64,000 bases of DNA from CAWEWH01 sp963812775 (GCA_963812775.1 CAWEWH010000005.1:930001-994000), one strand, 5' to 3'; positions 54,342 to 63,895 are shown, counted from the first letter of the stretch. Numbers and translations: made by a program. Notes: generated from the letters alone by a model not told the origin.

Positions 54342-56258
54342 ATGGCAGCCAAGGCCGCTTCGAGACCCGCCGGTGCAGCCGGCGCCTGGGCCGGCTTCGC
54401 GCCGCCGCGCGTCGATGTCGAGAAGGCGGCCAATGGCGGCATCATCTTGCGCTCGCCGGAGCGGCCTGCGGCGCCGATGCGATGCCTCGGCGATATGCTG
54501 GCCCATTGGGCCAACGCGGCTCCGGGCCGCGTGGTCCTGGCTGAGCGGGCCGGGGCGCCGAACGGAGAGGGCTGGCGCGCCGTCACCTATGCCGATGCCC
54601 ACCGCATGGTGCGGTCGATCGCGCAGTCGCTGCTCGACCGTCGGCTCTCGCCTGAGCGCCCCATCCTCATTCTCGCCGAGAACGGCATCGATCACGCGCT
54701 CCTGATGCTGGGCGCCATGGAGATCGGCATGCCGGTGGCGCCGCTCTCGACAGCCGTCGCACGGCTCAGCCGCGATTTCGGCAGGGTGAAGCACGCGCTC
54801 GCTCTCTTCCGCCCGCAACTCGTCTATGTCGACAATCCGGCTGCCTATGAGGGTGCGCTGCGCGCCGTCGACCTCGCCGGTGCCGAGATGGTCGCGAGTG
54901 GCGCAGCTGTTCAGGGCGTGCCCGCGACGCCCTTCGCGGCCCTCGCTTCAAGGCCTCCGACGGACGCGGTCGACAAGGCGAACGCAACCGTCGGTCCCGA
55001 CACGGTGGCAAAAATCCTGCTCACCTCGGGTTCGACCGGCCTGCCCAAGGGCGTCATCAACACGCAGCGCATGCTGTGCTCGAACCAGGAAGCGATGCGG
55101 CAGCTCTGGCGCCTGCTCGAGGACGAGCCGCCGGTTCTCGTCGACTGGCTGCCGTGGAGCCACACCTTCGGCGGCAACTTTTGCCTCAACATGGCGCTGC
55201 GCAACGGCGGCTCGTTCTACATCGACGAGGGCCGACCGGCACCGCCGCTCATCGGCCGCTCCGTCGCCAATCTGCGTGACGTGAAGCCGACCCTGTATTT
55301 CAACGTGCCGCTCGGCTTTGCCATGCTGCTCGACCATCTGGAGACCGATGCCGAGTTCAATCGCACTTTTTTCAGCCGCCTCAAACTCATCCTCTACGCG
55401 GCAGCCGCCCTGCCGCCGCCGCTATGGCGGCGCCTCGAGGAATGCTCCCGCAAGGCCCGCGGCGAGGTGGTGCCCCTGGTGTCGGCGTGGGGCATGACCG
55501 AGACCTCACCCTGCGTGACGCTCGGGCACTACCCCGTCGACCGGCCCGGCATTATTGGCCTGCCGATACCCGGCACCGAGCTCAAGCTGGAGCCGTCCGG
55601 CGACAAGCTCGAAATGCTCGTGCGCGGCCCCAACGTGACGCCCGGCTATTGGCAGGACGAGGCGCGCACGCGCGAGTCCTTCGACGCCGACGGCTTCCTC
55701 ATCACCGGTGACGCGGGCAAGCTCGCCGACGCGGCCGACCCTGGAAAGGGCGTCGTCTTCGACGGCCGCGTCGCAGAAAACTTCAAGCTGTCGAGCGGTA
55801 CCTTCGTCAATGTCGGCGCGCTGCGCGTCGCGGCGCTGGCAGCGGCCGCGCCCCTGCTGCAGGACGCCGTTGTGGCGGGCCACGACCGCGACGACGTGTG
55901 CCTGCTGGCATTCCCCAATGTTGCGGCCTGTCGGGCGCTCTGCCCGGATCTCGGCTCCGACGCGTCGCTCGACGCGATCTTCGCGCACGCCGCCGTGCGC
56001 GAAGCCGTGAGGGCGGCGCTGGCACGGTACTCGGCCGACCAGGGCACCTCGGGCGCGGTGGCCCGCTTGCTGCTCATGGCCGAGCCGCCGTCCATCGACG
56101 ACAATGAGATCACCGATAAGGGCTACATCAACCAGCGCGCCGTGTTGACCAAGCGCGCCGACCTGGTGGCGCGGCTCTATGAGGTGCCGCCGCATGCCAG
56201 CGTCATCGTCGTCGCCAAGACGGCGGCGGCGGCGACTGCGTCGAGGGCGCGACAGTGA
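54342..56258 (+). CDS. Feruloyl-CoA synthase-like acyl-CoA ligase (first copy)
   Basis: The 638-aa AMP-forming ligase has the P-loop ILLTSGSTGLPKGVINTQRM, the feruloyl-CoA-synthase block VDWLPWSHTFGGNFCLNMAL, the A5 motif SAWGMTETSPC, and the A7/A8 region FDGRVAENFKLSSGTFVNVG. It activates a hydroxycinnamate-type acid with ATP and CoA, by family. The start is ATG 54342. Its stop overlaps the second ligase start (GTGA), so both are in one operon. Confidence 0.88.
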   Translation: MAAKAASRPAGAAGAWAGFAPPRVDVEKAANGGIILRSPERPAAPMRCLGDMLAHWANAAPGRVVLAERAGAPNGEGWRAVTYADAHRMVRSIAQSLLDRRLSPERPILILAENGIDHALLMLGAMEIGMPVAPLSTAVARLSRDFGRVKHALALFRPQLVYVDNPAAYEGALRAVDLAGAEMVASGAAVQGVPATPFAALASRPPTDAVDKANATVGPDTVAKILLTSGSTGLPKGVINTQRMLCSNQEAMRQLWRLLEDEPPVLVDWLPWSHTFGGNFCLNMALRNGGSFYIDEGRPAPPLIGRSVANLRDVKPTLYFNVPLGFAMLLDHLETDAEFNRTFFSRLKLILYAAAALPPPLWRRLEECSRKARGEVVPLVSAWGMTETSPCVTLGHYPVDRPGIIGLPIPGTELKLEPSGDKLEMLVRGPNVTPGYWQDEARTRESFDADGFLITGDAGKLADAADPGKGVVFDGRVAENFKLSSGTFVNVGALRVAALAAAAPLLQDAVVAGHDRDDVCLLAFPNVAACRALCPDLGSDASLDAIFAHAAVREAVRAALARYSADQGTSGAVARLLLMAEPPSIDDNEITDKGYINQRAVLTKRADLVARLYEVPPHASVIVVAKTAAAATASRARQ

Positions 56259-58174
56259 GCCGCCCCGCCACATCGGCGGCGCGCGCCGGCGCGCCGGCGC
56301 CCTACCGCTTCGCGCGCCTGGGTCCGGCCGACATCGTGGTCGAGCGCCGCCCCGACGGCACCCTCTATGCGCGGGCGCCGCTGCCGCTCGGCGATTTTCC
56401 AACCCGCCTCACCGACCGCCTGCACTATTGGGCTGAGGCGGCGCCCGAGCGGGTCTTCATGGCCGAGCGCGACAACGGCGGCGGCTGGCGGAGCATCACC
56501 TATGCGCAGACCCTGGCCAGGGTCCGGGCCATCGCTCAGGCGCTCCTGGATCGCGGCCTGTCGGCCGAACGGCCCATCGCCATCCTGTCGGGCAACGACA
56601 TCGAGCACGCGCTGTTGGGGCTAGCGGCGCTCTATGCCGGCATCCCCTATGCGCCGATCTCCCCCGCTTATTCGCTTGTGTCGCGGGATTTCGCCAAGCT
56701 GAACGATCTCATCGGCCTGTTGACCCCTGGCCTCGTTTTCGCGGCGAGCGGCCGCCAATTCGCGCCGGCCATCGCCGCATCGCTCACCGACGCCGCCGAG
56801 CTGGTCGTGGTGAAGGATCCGCCCGAGGGTCGCGCCGCGACCGAGTTCGCGTCGCTCCTCGCCACCACGCCGACCGCCGCGCTGGACAGGGTCAACGCCG
56901 CCGTCGGCCCTGACACCGTCGCCAAGTTCCTGTTCACGTCGGGCTCGGCCGGACTCCCGAAGGGCGTCGTCAACACGCAGCGCATGCTGTGCAGCAATCT
57001 CACCATGCTGAACACCTGCCTCGCCTTCATGACCGACGCGCCGGTGATCGTCGACTGGCTGCCGTGGAACCATACGTTCGGCGGCAACCACAATGTCGGG
57101 TTGATGCTGTTCAACGGAGGCTCGCTCTATATCGACGACGGCCGGCCGACGGAGGAGGGGATAGCCGCCACGGTGCGCAACCTGCGCGAGATCGCTCCGA
57201 CGGTCTATTTCAACGTGCCCAAGGGCTACGAATTCCTGCTGCCGCACCTGCGCCGCGACCGCGCGCTGCGCGAGATCTTCTACAGCCGGCTCAATGCCGG
57301 CTTCTTCGCGGCCGCCGCCATGCCGCGCCATCTCATCGACGCGTGGGACGAGGTTGCTGTCGCCCATTGCGGCGAGCGCATTGTCATGCTGACCGGTCTC
57401 GGCGCCACCGAGACGGCGCCTTTCGCGACGTGGTGCACGGACAAGACGACGGGCGCCGGCCGCATTGGCGTGCCTGCGCCCGGCCAGGTGCTGAAGCTTG
57501 TGCCATACGAAGACAAGTTCGAGGCACGTGTCAGAGGCCCCAACGTCACCCCAGGCTATTGGCGCCAGCCTGAATTGACCAAGGCGGCCTTCGACGAGGA
57601 GGGTTTCTACAAGTTCGGTGACGCCGTGCAGTTCGTGGATGCTGCCGAGCCGCAGAAGGGTCTCTCCTTTGCCGGCCGCCTTGCCGAGAACTTCAAGCTG
57701 TCGAGCGGTACCTGGGTCGAGGTCGGCCTCTTGCGGGCCAGGATGATCGCTCACTTTGCGCCTTACGTGCGCGACGTTGTTATCGCCGGGCTCAACCGCG
57801 ACGGGCCCGCGGCGCTCATAATCCCCGACATGGACGCCTTCCGCTCCTATGGCTCCGATGCGGAGGAAAACGCCGCGCGGCTGTTCGAGGACCCGCGCCT
57901 CGTCGGCGAGCTGCAGCGTTTGCTCACCAGTTTCGCGGCCGCGAGCACCGGCAGCTCCACCCGTGTCGAGCGCGCGCTCGTGCTGTACGAGCCGCTGTCC
58001 ATCGACAGGGGCGAGGTGACCGACAAAGGCTCGATCAACCAGCGCGCCGTCCTGGAGCATCGCGCCGCGCTCGTGGAACTGCTCTATGACGATCCGCCCG
58101 ATCCCGCGTCATCGTGGGCGGGCGCGAGCCGGCGCAACGATGAACGAAACGACGCAAAGGATCGACGCCGATGA
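56255..58174 (+). CDS. Feruloyl-CoA synthase-like acyl-CoA ligase (second copy)
   Basis: The 639-aa paralogue of the preceding gene has the P-loop FLFTSGSAGLPKGVVNTQRM (Ala where the first copy has Thr), WLPWNHTFGGNHNVGLMLFN, LTGLGATETAPFATW, and FAGRLAENFKLSSGTWVEVG. It is closer than the first copy to known feruloyl-CoA synthases in the WLPWNHTFGGNHN block. The two copies probably differ in substrate. Start GTG 56255; the stop overlaps the amidohydrolase start (ATGA). Confidence 0.88.
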   Translation: MSRPATSAARAGAPAPYRFARLGPADIVVERRPDGTLYARAPLPLGDFPTRLTDRLHYWAEAAPERVFMAERDNGGGWRSITYAQTLARVRAIAQALLDRGLSAERPIAILSGNDIEHALLGLAALYAGIPYAPISPAYSLVSRDFAKLNDLIGLLTPGLVFAASGRQFAPAIAASLTDAAELVVVKDPPEGRAATEFASLLATTPTAALDRVNAAVGPDTVAKFLFTSGSAGLPKGVVNTQRMLCSNLTMLNTCLAFMTDAPVIVDWLPWNHTFGGNHNVGLMLFNGGSLYIDDGRPTEEGIAATVRNLREIAPTVYFNVPKGYEFLLPHLRRDRALREIFYSRLNAGFFAAAAMPRHLIDAWDEVAVAHCGERIVMLTGLGATETAPFATWCTDKTTGAGRIGVPAPGQVLKLVPYEDKFEARVRGPNVTPGYWRQPELTKAAFDEEGFYKFGDAVQFVDAAEPQKGLSFAGRLAENFKLSSGTWVEVGLLRARMIAHFAPYVRDVVIAGLNRDGPAALIIPDMDAFRSYGSDAEENAARLFEDPRLVGELQRLLTSFAAASTGSSTRVERALVLYEPLSIDRGEVTDKGSINQRAVLEHRAALVELLYDDPPDPASSWAGASRRNDERNDAKDRRR

Positions 58175-59043
58175 AGCTCGATGAACTCATTGCCATCGAC
58201 GTTCACACGCACGCGGAAGTGTCGTGCCGTCAGCCAGCCGATGCCTTCTGGCAGCCCTTCGAGGAGGCCGCCAACAAATATTTCAAGGCCGGCAAGCGGC
58301 CGACCATTGCTGAGACGGTTGCCTATTACCGCGAACGCAAGATCGGGCTCGTCATGTTTACCGTCGACAGCGAGCATCTGATCGGCAATCGGCGCATTCC
58401 CAACGAGGAGGTGGCGGAAGCCGCGGCGGCGAACAGCGACATGATGGTGGCGTTCGCGTCCATCGATCCGCACAAGGGCCGCATGGGCGTGCGCGAGGCG
58501 CGGGCGCTGATCGAATCGGGCGCGATCAAGGGCTTCAAATTCCACCCGACGGTGCAAGGCTTCTTCCCGAACGACCGCATGGCCTACCCGCTCTACGAAG
58601 TGATCGCTGAGCACAAGCTGCCGGCGATCTTCCACAGCGGCCATTCCGGCATCGGCACCGGCATGCCGGGCGGCGGCGGGCTGAAGCTGAAATATTCGCA
58701 GCCGATCTACATGGACGACGTGGCCGCCGACTTCCCCGACATGACCGTCATCATCGCGCATCCCTCATGGCCATGGCAGGACGAGGCGCTGTCGGTGTGT
58801 CTGCACAAGCCGAATGTCTACATCGACCTCTCGGGCTGGAGCCCGAAATATTTTCCGCCGCAGCTCGTCCAGTACGCCAATGGCCAGCTCAAGCACAAAA
58901 TGCTGTTCGGGTCAGACTATCCGCTGATCGCCCCCGACCGCTGGATGAACGACTTCAAGGAGGCCAAGTTCAAACCCGAGGTGCACGACCTGATCCTCAA
59001 GCAGAACGCCATCCGGGCTTTGAAGCTCGGAAAGGCCGCCTGA
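58171..59043 (+). CDS. Amidohydrolase 2 family protein, candidate beta-ketoacyl-CoA hydrolase
   Basis: The 290-aa TIM-barrel metal hydrolase has AIDVHTHAEVSCRQP (HxH), IKGFKFHPTVQGFFPND, AIFHSGHSGIGTG, TVIIAHPSWPWQDEA and MLFGSDYPLIAPDRW (catalytic Asp). Coupled to two feruloyl-CoA-synthase-like ligases, it is a good candidate for the 4-hydroxyphenyl-beta-ketoacyl-CoA hydrolase step described for hydroxycinnamate side-chain removal in Agrobacterium and Rhodococcus. That assignment rests on context. Confidence 0.8.
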   Translation: MKLDELIAIDVHTHAEVSCRQPADAFWQPFEEAANKYFKAGKRPTIAETVAYYRERKIGLVMFTVDSEHLIGNRRIPNEEVAEAAAANSDMMVAFASIDPHKGRMGVREARALIESGAIKGFKFHPTVQGFFPNDRMAYPLYEVIAEHKLPAIFHSGHSGIGTGMPGGGGLKLKYSQPIYMDDVAADFPDMTVIIAHPSWPWQDEALSVCLHKPNVYIDLSGWSPKYFPPQLVQYANGQLKHKMLFGSDYPLIAPDRWMNDFKEAKFKPEVHDLILKQNAIRALKLGKAA

Positions 59044-59081
59044 GCTGCGCCGCCGGCAGCGGCGCGCGGGGTGACGCTGCA

Positions 59082-59462
59082 TCAGCGCCAGTTGACGAAA
59101 TAGGCGCGCTGGAAGCCCGCTCCCGTCTGCACCAGGATCGGCACGACCTTGGCGTTGCCGAAGGCCCCGACATAGATGTTGTCGCCCAACACCCCGCCCT
59201 TGGCCGGGATGTGGCCGTTGGCGTTGGCGCCGAACAGCAGGTGACTTTGGAAGTTGAGCCGGCGCCCTACGAAGATGCGGCCGATGCCGGGATGGTGGCC
59301 GAGCGAGCGAGCGCCCAGCACGAAGTTGCCCCCGACGGTCCGCACGGCAACGCCGCCGGCCCTGAAGCCGTGGCCGCCACCCCGGCGGGCTTCCGCCTCC
59401 AGCGGCGCCAGAACGAGACCGGCGGCCACGAGCGCCGCCGCTGCCACAGTCATGCTACGCAT
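59082..59462 (-). CDS. Small secreted protein of unknown function
   Basis: The 126-aa protein has a signal peptide (VAAAALVAAGLVLAPLEAEA), then a Gly/Arg/His-rich mature part (RRGGGHGFRAGGVAVRTVGG) and a C-terminal TGAGFQRAYFVNWR. I recognise no family. It lies between the hydroxycinnamate-type operon and the ECF genes, on the opposite strand. Confidence 0.65.
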   Translation of the reverse strand: MRSMTVAAAALVAAGLVLAPLEAEARRGGGHGFRAGGVAVRTVGGNFVLGARSLGHHPGIGRIFVGRRLNFQSHLLFGANANGHIPAKGGVLGDNIYVGAFGNAKVVPILVQTGAGFQRAYFVNWR

Positions 59463-59596
59463 GGCAGGTACTCCACAGGATCGGCCGCGTCCGGCCCGAC
59501 CATACGACGGCGCAGGGCGCCGGAACAGGGTTCCGGCGGATTCCTTTTTCCCCGGCCCTGGCCTAATCTGCTGGCCTCGGTGACCGGAGGGGGCAC

Positions 59597-60238
59597 ATGG
59601 CGACCGACACCAATGCCGGCATCGGCAATCTTCCCATATTGGTCCTGTGCGCGGCCTGCATCGCCCTCAATGTGGCGGTAGGCTCCATCGTCTATCTGCT
59701 GAAACTGCCGATCTACCTCGACGTCATCGGCGTCATGGTGGCGGCACTGCTCGTGCCGGGAAGCCGCCTGCAGGCCTTCGGCTACGCGGCCGTCGTCGGC
59801 ATTATCACCGTTCTCCTGGGCGGCCTTCTCGTCAATCCGTTCCTGCCATGGTTCATGGCGACGGCGATCGCCTGCGCCGCCTACGGTGCCTATGTCGTGC
59901 GTGGCCGCGTCGACGAGCTGGCCGAGCCCGCCGCCGGCCCGGCCCCGACGGCGCTCAGCATCGTCAAAGTGATCGCCCTTGGGGTCGGCTGGGGTATCGT
60001 CGCGGCGATCGTGTCGGCCCCCGTCGTGGTCTACCTGTTCGGCGGTGTCACCGGCAGCGGCACATCGCTGCTCGTCGCCTTCTTCGTCAGCACCGGCAAC
60101 CAGCTCCTCAAGTCGGCGGTCCTGTCGGGTCTAACGGCCGAGCCCGTCGACAAGACCATCCAGCTCTTCTGCGCCATCGCCATCGCGCGCGCGACGCCAC
60201 GGACCTTCCTACGCAACCTGGGCGGCGCGCAGGCTTGA
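59597..60238 (+). CDS. ECF transporter S component
   Basis: The 213-aa membrane protein with about six helices has the ECF S-component look: NVAVGSIVYLLKLPIYLDVI with a short conserved LPIYLD loop, then GSRLQAFGYAAVVGIITVLL. It captures a vitamin or related ligand. The following genes encode the T and A components in a tight operon (TGATG overlap). The ligand is unknown and no riboswitch was recognised upstream. The start is ATG 59597, with GGAGGGGGC. Confidence 0.8.
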   Translation: MATDTNAGIGNLPILVLCAACIALNVAVGSIVYLLKLPIYLDVIGVMVAALLVPGSRLQAFGYAAVVGIITVLLGGLLVNPFLPWFMATAIACAAYGAYVVRGRVDELAEPAAGPAPTALSIVKVIALGVGWGIVAAIVSAPVVVYLFGGVTGSGTSLLVAFFVSTGNQLLKSAVLSGLTAEPVDKTIQLFCAIAIARATPRTFLRNLGGAQA

Positions 60239-60969
60239 TGTCGACGCGACGCTTCTTTCCATACGTCTATCTTGCCTTCGCGCTGCCGCTGTTGTTCGGC
60301 ACGCCGTTGAGCTTGGCGCTCTCGGCCGGATCGTGCCTTGCCCTGGCTGCTGCATTGAATCCGCGGTCGTTCCTCGGGCTGATGCCGCTCGTCGCCATGT
60401 CGCTGCTCACCTTCGCGCTTCTGCTCGGCCTGGTTCAGACGGCGGTTTGCGGCAGCAGCCTCGAGGCACGATATGCAGGCCTCGGCGGCTGCCTCGCGGC
60501 GCGCCTGCCGCCGACCTTCCTCGGCGTGGCGCTGCTCGCTGCCCTCATGGTGCTGGCCGCCTGCCACGAGCGGCGCGCCTCCCTGGTCGATACCGTCAAC
60601 GGTCTCTTCCTGCCACGTCGCATCCGGCTGATGACCACCGTCGCCGTCGCCATGGTGGGTGAGTTTCGCAAGGCCTTCATGCGCGTCCATCACGCGGCAA
60701 CCGCGCGCGGCGATGCCTCGCCCGGCTTGCGCTTCGCCAATCTCACCGCACTGCCGCGCATCCTCGCCTGCACCTGGGCGGCGGTGCTGACCGCCGCAAG
60801 CGGCCGGCTCGCCGAGCAATGGGCCACCAATGCGTTCTGGAACCGCTACGTGCCGCCGGAGATCGATGCGGCAGCCATGCATCGAGACGCGCGGCGCGAC
60901 GCCACCGTCATCGCCGCGGCTGTCGCCGTTTTCATCGTGGCGGCGGTCCTGACGTTCGGCAGACCGTGA
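60238..60969 (+). CDS. ECF transporter transmembrane T component
   Basis: The 243-aa EcfT-like protein has several helices, then a long cytoplasmic stretch with the coupling motif region HHAATARGDASPGLRFANLT (Ala-Arg-Gly), which contacts the ATPases. The start is ATG 60238, overlapping the S stop; its own stop overlaps the ATPase start (GTGA). Confidence 0.82.
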   Translation: MSTRRFFPYVYLAFALPLLFGTPLSLALSAGSCLALAAALNPRSFLGLMPLVAMSLLTFALLLGLVQTAVCGSSLEARYAGLGGCLAARLPPTFLGVALLAALMVLAACHERRASLVDTVNGLFLPRRIRLMTTVAVAMVGEFRKAFMRVHHAATARGDASPGLRFANLTALPRILACTWAAVLTAASGRLAEQWATNAFWNRYVPPEIDAAAMHRDARRDATVIAAAVAVFIVAAVLTFGRP

Positions 60970-62141
60970 CCCGCTTCCTCGCCCTGCGGGGCCTCAATTT
61001 CTCCGGGCGCAGCGACTGGCTGGCCGCCCGCCGCAAGAAGCGGCGCTGGCCCGACACCGTCCTCGTCGGGCCCTATCCGGAGACCGCCCTGACCGGCCTC
61101 GCCTGGCGGGTCCGCGAGGAGCTCATGCTAGCGGCTGCTGGCGGCGATCGGCGCGATGGCGTCGCAGCCCGGCTTGGGCTCGACGACCTGCTCGATCGCG
61201 AAATCCACGTTCTTTCTGGCGGCGAGACGGTGCGCACCGCGCTGGCCGCCGCGCTCTGCGGCGCACCGCGTGAGTTGCAGATCGACGTTGCCCTCGAACA
61301 GCTCGACGCCGGCTGGCGCGAGACCGTCATGACGTTGCTGGCGGAGCGCGCCGGCGGCACGACGGTTGCGCTCGCCGATAACCGGCTCGAGACGGGCGAG
61401 CTTGCGCGGATCGGTGAGACGGTCGACTTCCCGGCCTCGCAAGACGGCACCGCGCTCGGCCTCAAGCCGGACGCGGCTCTCGCGTCGCTCCGCCCCGCCA
61501 AAGCCGGCGACATCCGTATCGACGATCTGTCTTTCGGGTACCGCCGCGCGCTGCCGGACGTGCTGAGTCGTGTCTCGCTGCAACTGCCGCCTGGCACGCT
61601 GTTTCTGCTGCAGGGGCCGAACGGCGCCGGCAAGACCACGTTCGTGCGCCTGCTGTCGGGCACGTTGGTGCCGCGACAGGGCGGAATGTCCTTCGGCGGC
61701 GAGCCGTTCCGGTCAAAATCGTCCTCTCGCCGCTTTGCGGCGCTTGCCTTCCAGAACCCAGATTATCAATGGACCGGGCTCACGGTCGCGGACGAGATCC
61801 GCCGCAGCGGCGCCGACGCATCGGTACCGCAGGCGGCGCTGTGCGAGGCCTTTGGCCTGCCGCCGTCGGTGCTGGCGCAGAACCCGGTGGACCTGCCCTT
61901 CGCCATTAAGAAGCGGCTTGGCGTCGCCGCCTGCTTTCTCGCCGGCAAGCCGTGGCTGATTTTCGACGAGCCGACCCTCGGGCAGGACGCCGACTATGTC
62001 AGCGCCTTCAGCCAGTGCCTGTTGCGCGCGGCGGCCGCCGGCCGCGGCGTCATTGTCATCACCCACGATCCGCGCTTGATCGGGCAGGTGCCGGAGGCGC
62101 GGCGGCTCCTTGTGCAGGACCGCGCGATTTCGTTGCGCTAA
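60966..62141 (+). CDS. ECF transporter fused double ATPase with one complete composite site
   Basis: The 391-aa protein has two ABC domains. The N-terminal domain (1-175) has no Walker A and begins near the Q-loop (VLVGPYPETALTGLAWRVRE), but has a good signature, HVLSGGETVRTALAAALCG. The C-terminal domain (185-391) has Walker A LLQGPNGAGKTTF, Q-loop LAFQNPDYQ, Walker B WLIFDEPTLGQD and His in VIVITHDPR, but its signature position reads DLPFAIKKRLGVAACFL. The two halves can thus form one complete ATP site. GTG 60966 overlaps the T stop. Confidence 0.85.
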   Translation: MTRFLALRGLNFSGRSDWLAARRKKRRWPDTVLVGPYPETALTGLAWRVREELMLAAAGGDRRDGVAARLGLDDLLDREIHVLSGGETVRTALAAALCGAPRELQIDVALEQLDAGWRETVMTLLAERAGGTTVALADNRLETGELARIGETVDFPASQDGTALGLKPDAALASLRPAKAGDIRIDDLSFGYRRALPDVLSRVSLQLPPGTLFLLQGPNGAGKTTFVRLLSGTLVPRQGGMSFGGEPFRSKSSSRRFAALAFQNPDYQWTGLTVADEIRRSGADASVPQAALCEAFGLPPSVLAQNPVDLPFAIKKRLGVAACFLAGKPWLIFDEPTLGQDADYVSAFSQCLLRAAAAGRGVIVITHDPRLIGQVPEARRLLVQDRAISLR

Positions 62142-62156
62142 GTGCCGGCGCCGCAC

Positions 62157-62453
62157 TCACGTGCTCGATTTGAGCTGCGCCTCGAGGCGCCGCCGCGCCG
62201 CATCCGTGTCCACGAGGGGATAGGTGTCGAAATGGGCCGGGATGATATCGGCCCATTCATTCAGGATACGGTGCAGCTCCTCGTTGCTCTCCACGTCCAG
62301 GATGGCGGCGGCACCGCGACCGACGCGCGCGAAGATGTGCCGGCATACGCCGCTTGCCTGGTACTTGGCCATCCACGGCCAGAAGCTCTTTCGTGCCGCC
62401 GCAACGTCCGATGGCCGCTCCGGCCGCGGCGTCGAGACAATGAGGAACAACAT
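62157..62453 (-). CDS. Muconolactone isomerase-like small protein
   Basis: The 98-aa ferredoxin-like fold protein has FLIVSTPRPERPSDVAAARK and the C-terminal EWADIIPAHFDTYPLVDTD, as in the muconolactone delta-isomerase domain. True muconolactone isomerases act in beta-ketoadipate degradation. No other such genes are adjacent, so the exact role is open. The start is ATG 62453, with GGAG at 6 nt. Confidence 0.75.
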   Translation of the reverse strand: MLFLIVSTPRPERPSDVAAARKSFWPWMAKYQASGVCRHIFARVGRGAAAILDVESNEELHRILNEWADIIPAHFDTYPLVDTDAARRRLEAQLKSST

Positions 62454-62593
62454 GCAAGGCTCCGGTTTGCGGGACTGGGGGCGACCATCCTGCCGCATCG
62501 GCGGCCGCCGGCGCAACGTCGAGCCGCAAGCTTGCCAGCGCCCCGGCCGCCCCCTACGACACGACCGGAAGACAACGCCGCAGGAGCCAGCCA

Positions 62594-63871
62594 TTGAGCG
62601 ACAGCCACAAGGCGCTTGCCACGGCCGTCGAGCGAAACTTCGAACGCCAGGTCGAATGGCTGAAGACGCTGGTCAGCTTCCCGAGCCTGCGCGGCGAGGA
62701 GGGGCCGTGCCAGGACTGGATCGCGCGGGAATTCGCGGCGCGCGGCTGGGCGGTCGACCGCTATACGTTGGCCGATGTCGACCTGAAGGGCCTGCCGGGT
62801 TATTCGCCGGTCATGGACACCGACTACGGCAAAGCCGTGCAGGTGGTGGCGTCCCTCAGGGCCCCCGAGCAAAAAAGGCGCAGCCTCATCCTGCAAGGCC
62901 ACGTCGACGTGGTGCCGACCGGACCGCTCGACATGTGGTCTTCGCCGCCATTCGCGCCGGTCGTCGAGAAAGGCCGCATGCGTGGCCGCGGCGCCAACGA
63001 CATGAAGTCCGGCGTCTGCGCCATGGTGTTCGCCCTTGATGCCCTTCGTGCAACGGGTCATGCACCGGCCTCAGACGTGTACGTGCAGACGGTGACCGAG
63101 GAGGAATTGACCGGCAACGGCGCGCTCTCGACCCTGGCGCGCGGTTACCGCGCCGATGCTTGCCTCGTGCCCGAACCAACCGACCGGCACATCCTGCGCG
63201 GCACCGTCGGCGTCATGTGGTTCCGGCTGCATTTGCGCGGCCGGCCGGTGCATGTGTCGCAGAGCGAGACCGGCACCAATGCCATCTTGTCGGCCTTCGG
63301 ATTGATCGAGGCCCTGCGCGGCCACACCCGCGAGCTCAACGAACGCGTCAAGAGCCATCCCTGGTTCAGCCGCATCCCCAATCCGATCAAGTTCAACCCG
63401 GGAAAGATTTCAGGCGGCGATTGGGCGAGCTCTACGCCAGCTTGGTGCGAGGTCGATTGCCGCATCGCCGTGCTGCCCGGGATGTCGCTGGCGGCCTTCC
63501 GCGAGGAGCTCACCGGCGTCATCATGGCGGCGGCGCGGCAGGATCCATTCTTGGCCGAGAATCCCCCTGAGGTCGTCTGGAACGGCTTTCAGGCCGACGA
63601 CTATGTGCTCGAGCCGGGCTCGGCCTTCGAACGCGCCGTGCGAGACGCGCACCGACGCGTCAGTGGCGACGAGCCCGCGGAAGTTATCCTTCCGGCGGTC
63701 ACTGACGCGCGCTTCTACGGTCGCTACTACGACATTCCCAGCCTCTGCTATGGTGCCTCGGGGACGGGTTCGCACGGCTTCGATGAGTTGGTCGATCTCG
63801 ACAGCATCAAGCAGGTGACGACCGTCATCGCGAGCTTCGTCGCCGATTGGTGCGGCCTGCGGGCGGTGTGA
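62594..63871 (+). CDS. M20 family metallopeptidase (ArgE/DapE-like)
   Basis: The 425-aa two-zinc amidohydrolase has LILQGHVDVVPTGP (His and the catalytic Asp), GRGANDMKSGVCAMVFALD (bridging Asp), TVTEEELTGNGAL (catalytic Glu), CLVPEPTD and the final ligand in GTGSHGFDELVDL. The family deacylates N-acyl amino acids or cleaves small peptides; the substrate is not evident. The start is TTG 62594, with AGGAG upstream. Confidence 0.88.
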   Translation: MSDSHKALATAVERNFERQVEWLKTLVSFPSLRGEEGPCQDWIAREFAARGWAVDRYTLADVDLKGLPGYSPVMDTDYGKAVQVVASLRAPEQKRRSLILQGHVDVVPTGPLDMWSSPPFAPVVEKGRMRGRGANDMKSGVCAMVFALDALRATGHAPASDVYVQTVTEEELTGNGALSTLARGYRADACLVPEPTDRHILRGTVGVMWFRLHLRGRPVHVSQSETGTNAILSAFGLIEALRGHTRELNERVKSHPWFSRIPNPIKFNPGKISGGDWASSTPAWCEVDCRIAVLPGMSLAAFREELTGVIMAAARQDPFLAENPPEVVWNGFQADDYVLEPGSAFERAVRDAHRRVSGDEPAEVILPAVTDARFYGRYYDIPSLCYGASGTGSHGFDELVDLDSIKQVTTVIASFVADWCGLRAV

Positions 63872-63895
63872 CGGCTGCAAGCGGAGCCGAGAAGA

